From: an uncultured Tidjanibacter sp.
GTDB lineage: Bacteria; Bacteroidota; Bacteroidia; Bacteroidales; Rikenellaceae
Assembly (NCBI GenBank): GCA_934663885.1
Contig: CAKUKW010000125.1
Coordinates: 1-6,194 of the forward strand
Reading direction: 5' to 3'
Length of the DNA stretch: 6,194 bases
The position numbers were made by a program, and so were the translations under genes. Below, one piece after another: positions 5,348-6,194 of this stretch. The notes beneath the pieces are model-generated. The model worked only from the letters and a program-made list of their open reading frames with translations, was not told the origin of the DNA and ran no database searches. Position 1 is the stretch's first letter, and each line of letters begins with the position of its first letter.

Positions 5348-6194
5348 TTAAGGCTGCAAAGGGCCGAATTGAAGATACGGGGAGAGTTTTTCCGCTTCCC
5401 TCGCTGTCAAAGTATTGTCTTCGATCATCTCTTCAATAGTACGCCAACCTCCTTTCAATTGCCTGTTTTTCAATATAGTCCGGAGTTTGCGGTCGGTAAC
5501 GTAAGGATGCGAACCGAGTTTTTCCGGGGTTGCAAAGTTAATATCAATTTTTTGAATTTCACAACTGTCCACCCAAATTTGTTGACAGATAAGCTCATAA
5601 TTCTTATCAAGGATAACTTTCAGGTCGCGAAGCTGCCCTATGTCGTAAAAGCCACCGAGCTTCTCCCTGTAAGCCATTATATCGGAAGCCGAGCGGGCCC
5701 CGATGCCGCGAACGGAGACCAGAGCCAGCGAATCCGCCGTATTGAGCTCCAGCAGGCCGGAGCCTTTTCCCGTAGCCGGAATAGTTATATATTCTTCCAG
5801 CATCCCGAACATCGCGTCCGACACCACATAGCACCGCGCGAAGTCGTCGGCGCTTCGGAAACCACCTGAACTGTCCCTGAAACGGATTATGACATCGGCT
5901 TGTTTGGGCGAAAAACCAAGTTCAACGAAATCCCCCGCAGTATATTCGTTGGGGTTGAACGGGATTAAAACAGGCTCCGGCTTTCCTGTAGTACCGGACG
6001 TCCCTATAGCGGGTGTCCGCCCGCTATAGCCTTCCCTGTCTGCGGCAGTGTCATCCGCTATCCGTTCCTTGCCGGAGGAAGGATGGTTTACGGGCTTAGC
6101 GTTATTAGGGCCGGAAGCGTTTCCTTTAGTATTCCCTTTCCCCGCGCGGGGTTTGATTTTATATTCCTCCGAAATACGGATATAGGGTTTGAAT
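5348..6194 (-). CDS. ComEA-like helix-hairpin-helix DNA-binding protein (N-terminus outside window)
   Basis: The frame is open from the right window edge to TAA at 5348-5350, giving 281 visible residues of a protein whose start lies beyond 6194. An internal GTG at 5827 is not the start, since the conserved region continues well upstream. Visible residues 1-75 are a polar Gly/Thr/Asn/Pro-rich linker. Three helix-hairpin-helix units follow. Unit 1 spans about 79-122 (FNPNEYTAGDFVELGFSP, with GGFRSADDFARCY). Unit 2 spans about 149-188 and is the most canonical (LELNTADS, VRGIGARSASDIMAYR, GGFYDIGQL). Unit 3 spans about 217-256 and is degenerate, with SHPYVTDRKLRTI replacing the GIG loop. Such multi-HhH proteins are common in Bacteroidota and related to the ComEA DNA receptor, usually membrane-anchored at the N-terminus; that anchor would be outside the window. 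The DNA-uptake role is unproven; general non-specific DNA binding is the safe reading. Confidence 0.88.
   Translation of the reverse strand, partial: FKPYIRISEEYKIKPRAGKGNTKGNASGPNNAKPVNHPSSGKERIADDTAADREGYSGRTPAIGTSGTTGKPEPVLIPFNPNEYTAGDFVELGFSPKQADVIIRFRDSSGGFRSADDFARCYVVSDAMFGMLEEYITIPATGKGSGLLELNTADSLALVSVRGIGARSASDIMAYREKLGGFYDIGQLRDLKVILDKNYELICQQIWVDSCEIQKIDINFATPEKLGSHPYVTDRKLRTILKNRQLKGGWRTIEEMIEDNTLTAREAEKLSPYLQFGPLQP

Noticed and set aside
5825..5827. GTG as start of the HhH protein
   Set aside because: The same frame stays open to the window edge and encodes a recognisable first HhH unit upstream of this codon.
5369..5869. Plus-strand 166-codon ORF opposite the HhH gene
   Set aside because: It is antisense to conserved HhH repeats and has no recognisable domain.

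Overview
The window looks like chromosomal DNA from a member of the Bacteroidota, most likely Bacteroidales. Three things point there: promoter boxes of the TAnnTTTG type (548-555, 2259-2266, 2683-2690), weak dependence on Shine-Dalgarno sequences, and Bacteroidales-like bS21, SSB tail, NarL-type two-component genes and a multi-HhH ComEA-like protein. No mobile element, CRISPR array, tRNA or rRNA is visible. This is an assignment from sequence character, not a database match.

Layout. Positions 1-208 hold the 3' end of ssb, closed by a GC-rich hairpin at 248-283. About 390 gene-free bases follow, holding the promoter of a two-component operon. That operon is a three-helix membrane histidine kinase (599-1579) overlapping by 26 nt a NarL/LuxR-type response regulator (1554-2207). 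Next is a monocistronic small gene (2383-2595) with its own promoter. Then comes a three-gene operon: a DUF2089 zinc-ribbon/HTH regulator (2718-2981), an 11-nt-overlapping YIP1-like membrane protein (2971-3534) and an exported alpha/beta hydrolase (3555-4955). A bidirectional terminator (5044-5075) separates it from the minus-strand genes rpsU (5093-5287) and a ComEA-like helix-hairpin-helix protein (5348 to beyond the right edge).

Most notable feature. The small gene at 2383-2595 encodes a very basic protein, and a textbook intrinsic terminator (2524-2555) lies inside its reading frame about 40 nt before the stop codon. Transcripts ending there would have no stop codon. The residues beyond the hairpin are hydrophobic. 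This is the gene layout of E. coli arfA and Bacillus brfA, the backup ribosome-rescue factors silenced by trans-translation (tmRNA). I propose it as a candidate Bacteroidota alternative rescue factor under tmRNA control. The architecture is read directly from the sequence; the function is inference.

How the genes may work together. The kinase/regulator pair forms a complete phosphorelay with no recognisable ligand domain, so its signal is probably membrane-derived. The DUF2089-YIP1-hydrolase operon looks like a regulator, membrane partner and envelope enzyme made together. ssb, rpsU, the small gene and the HhH protein are independent housekeeping-type loci.
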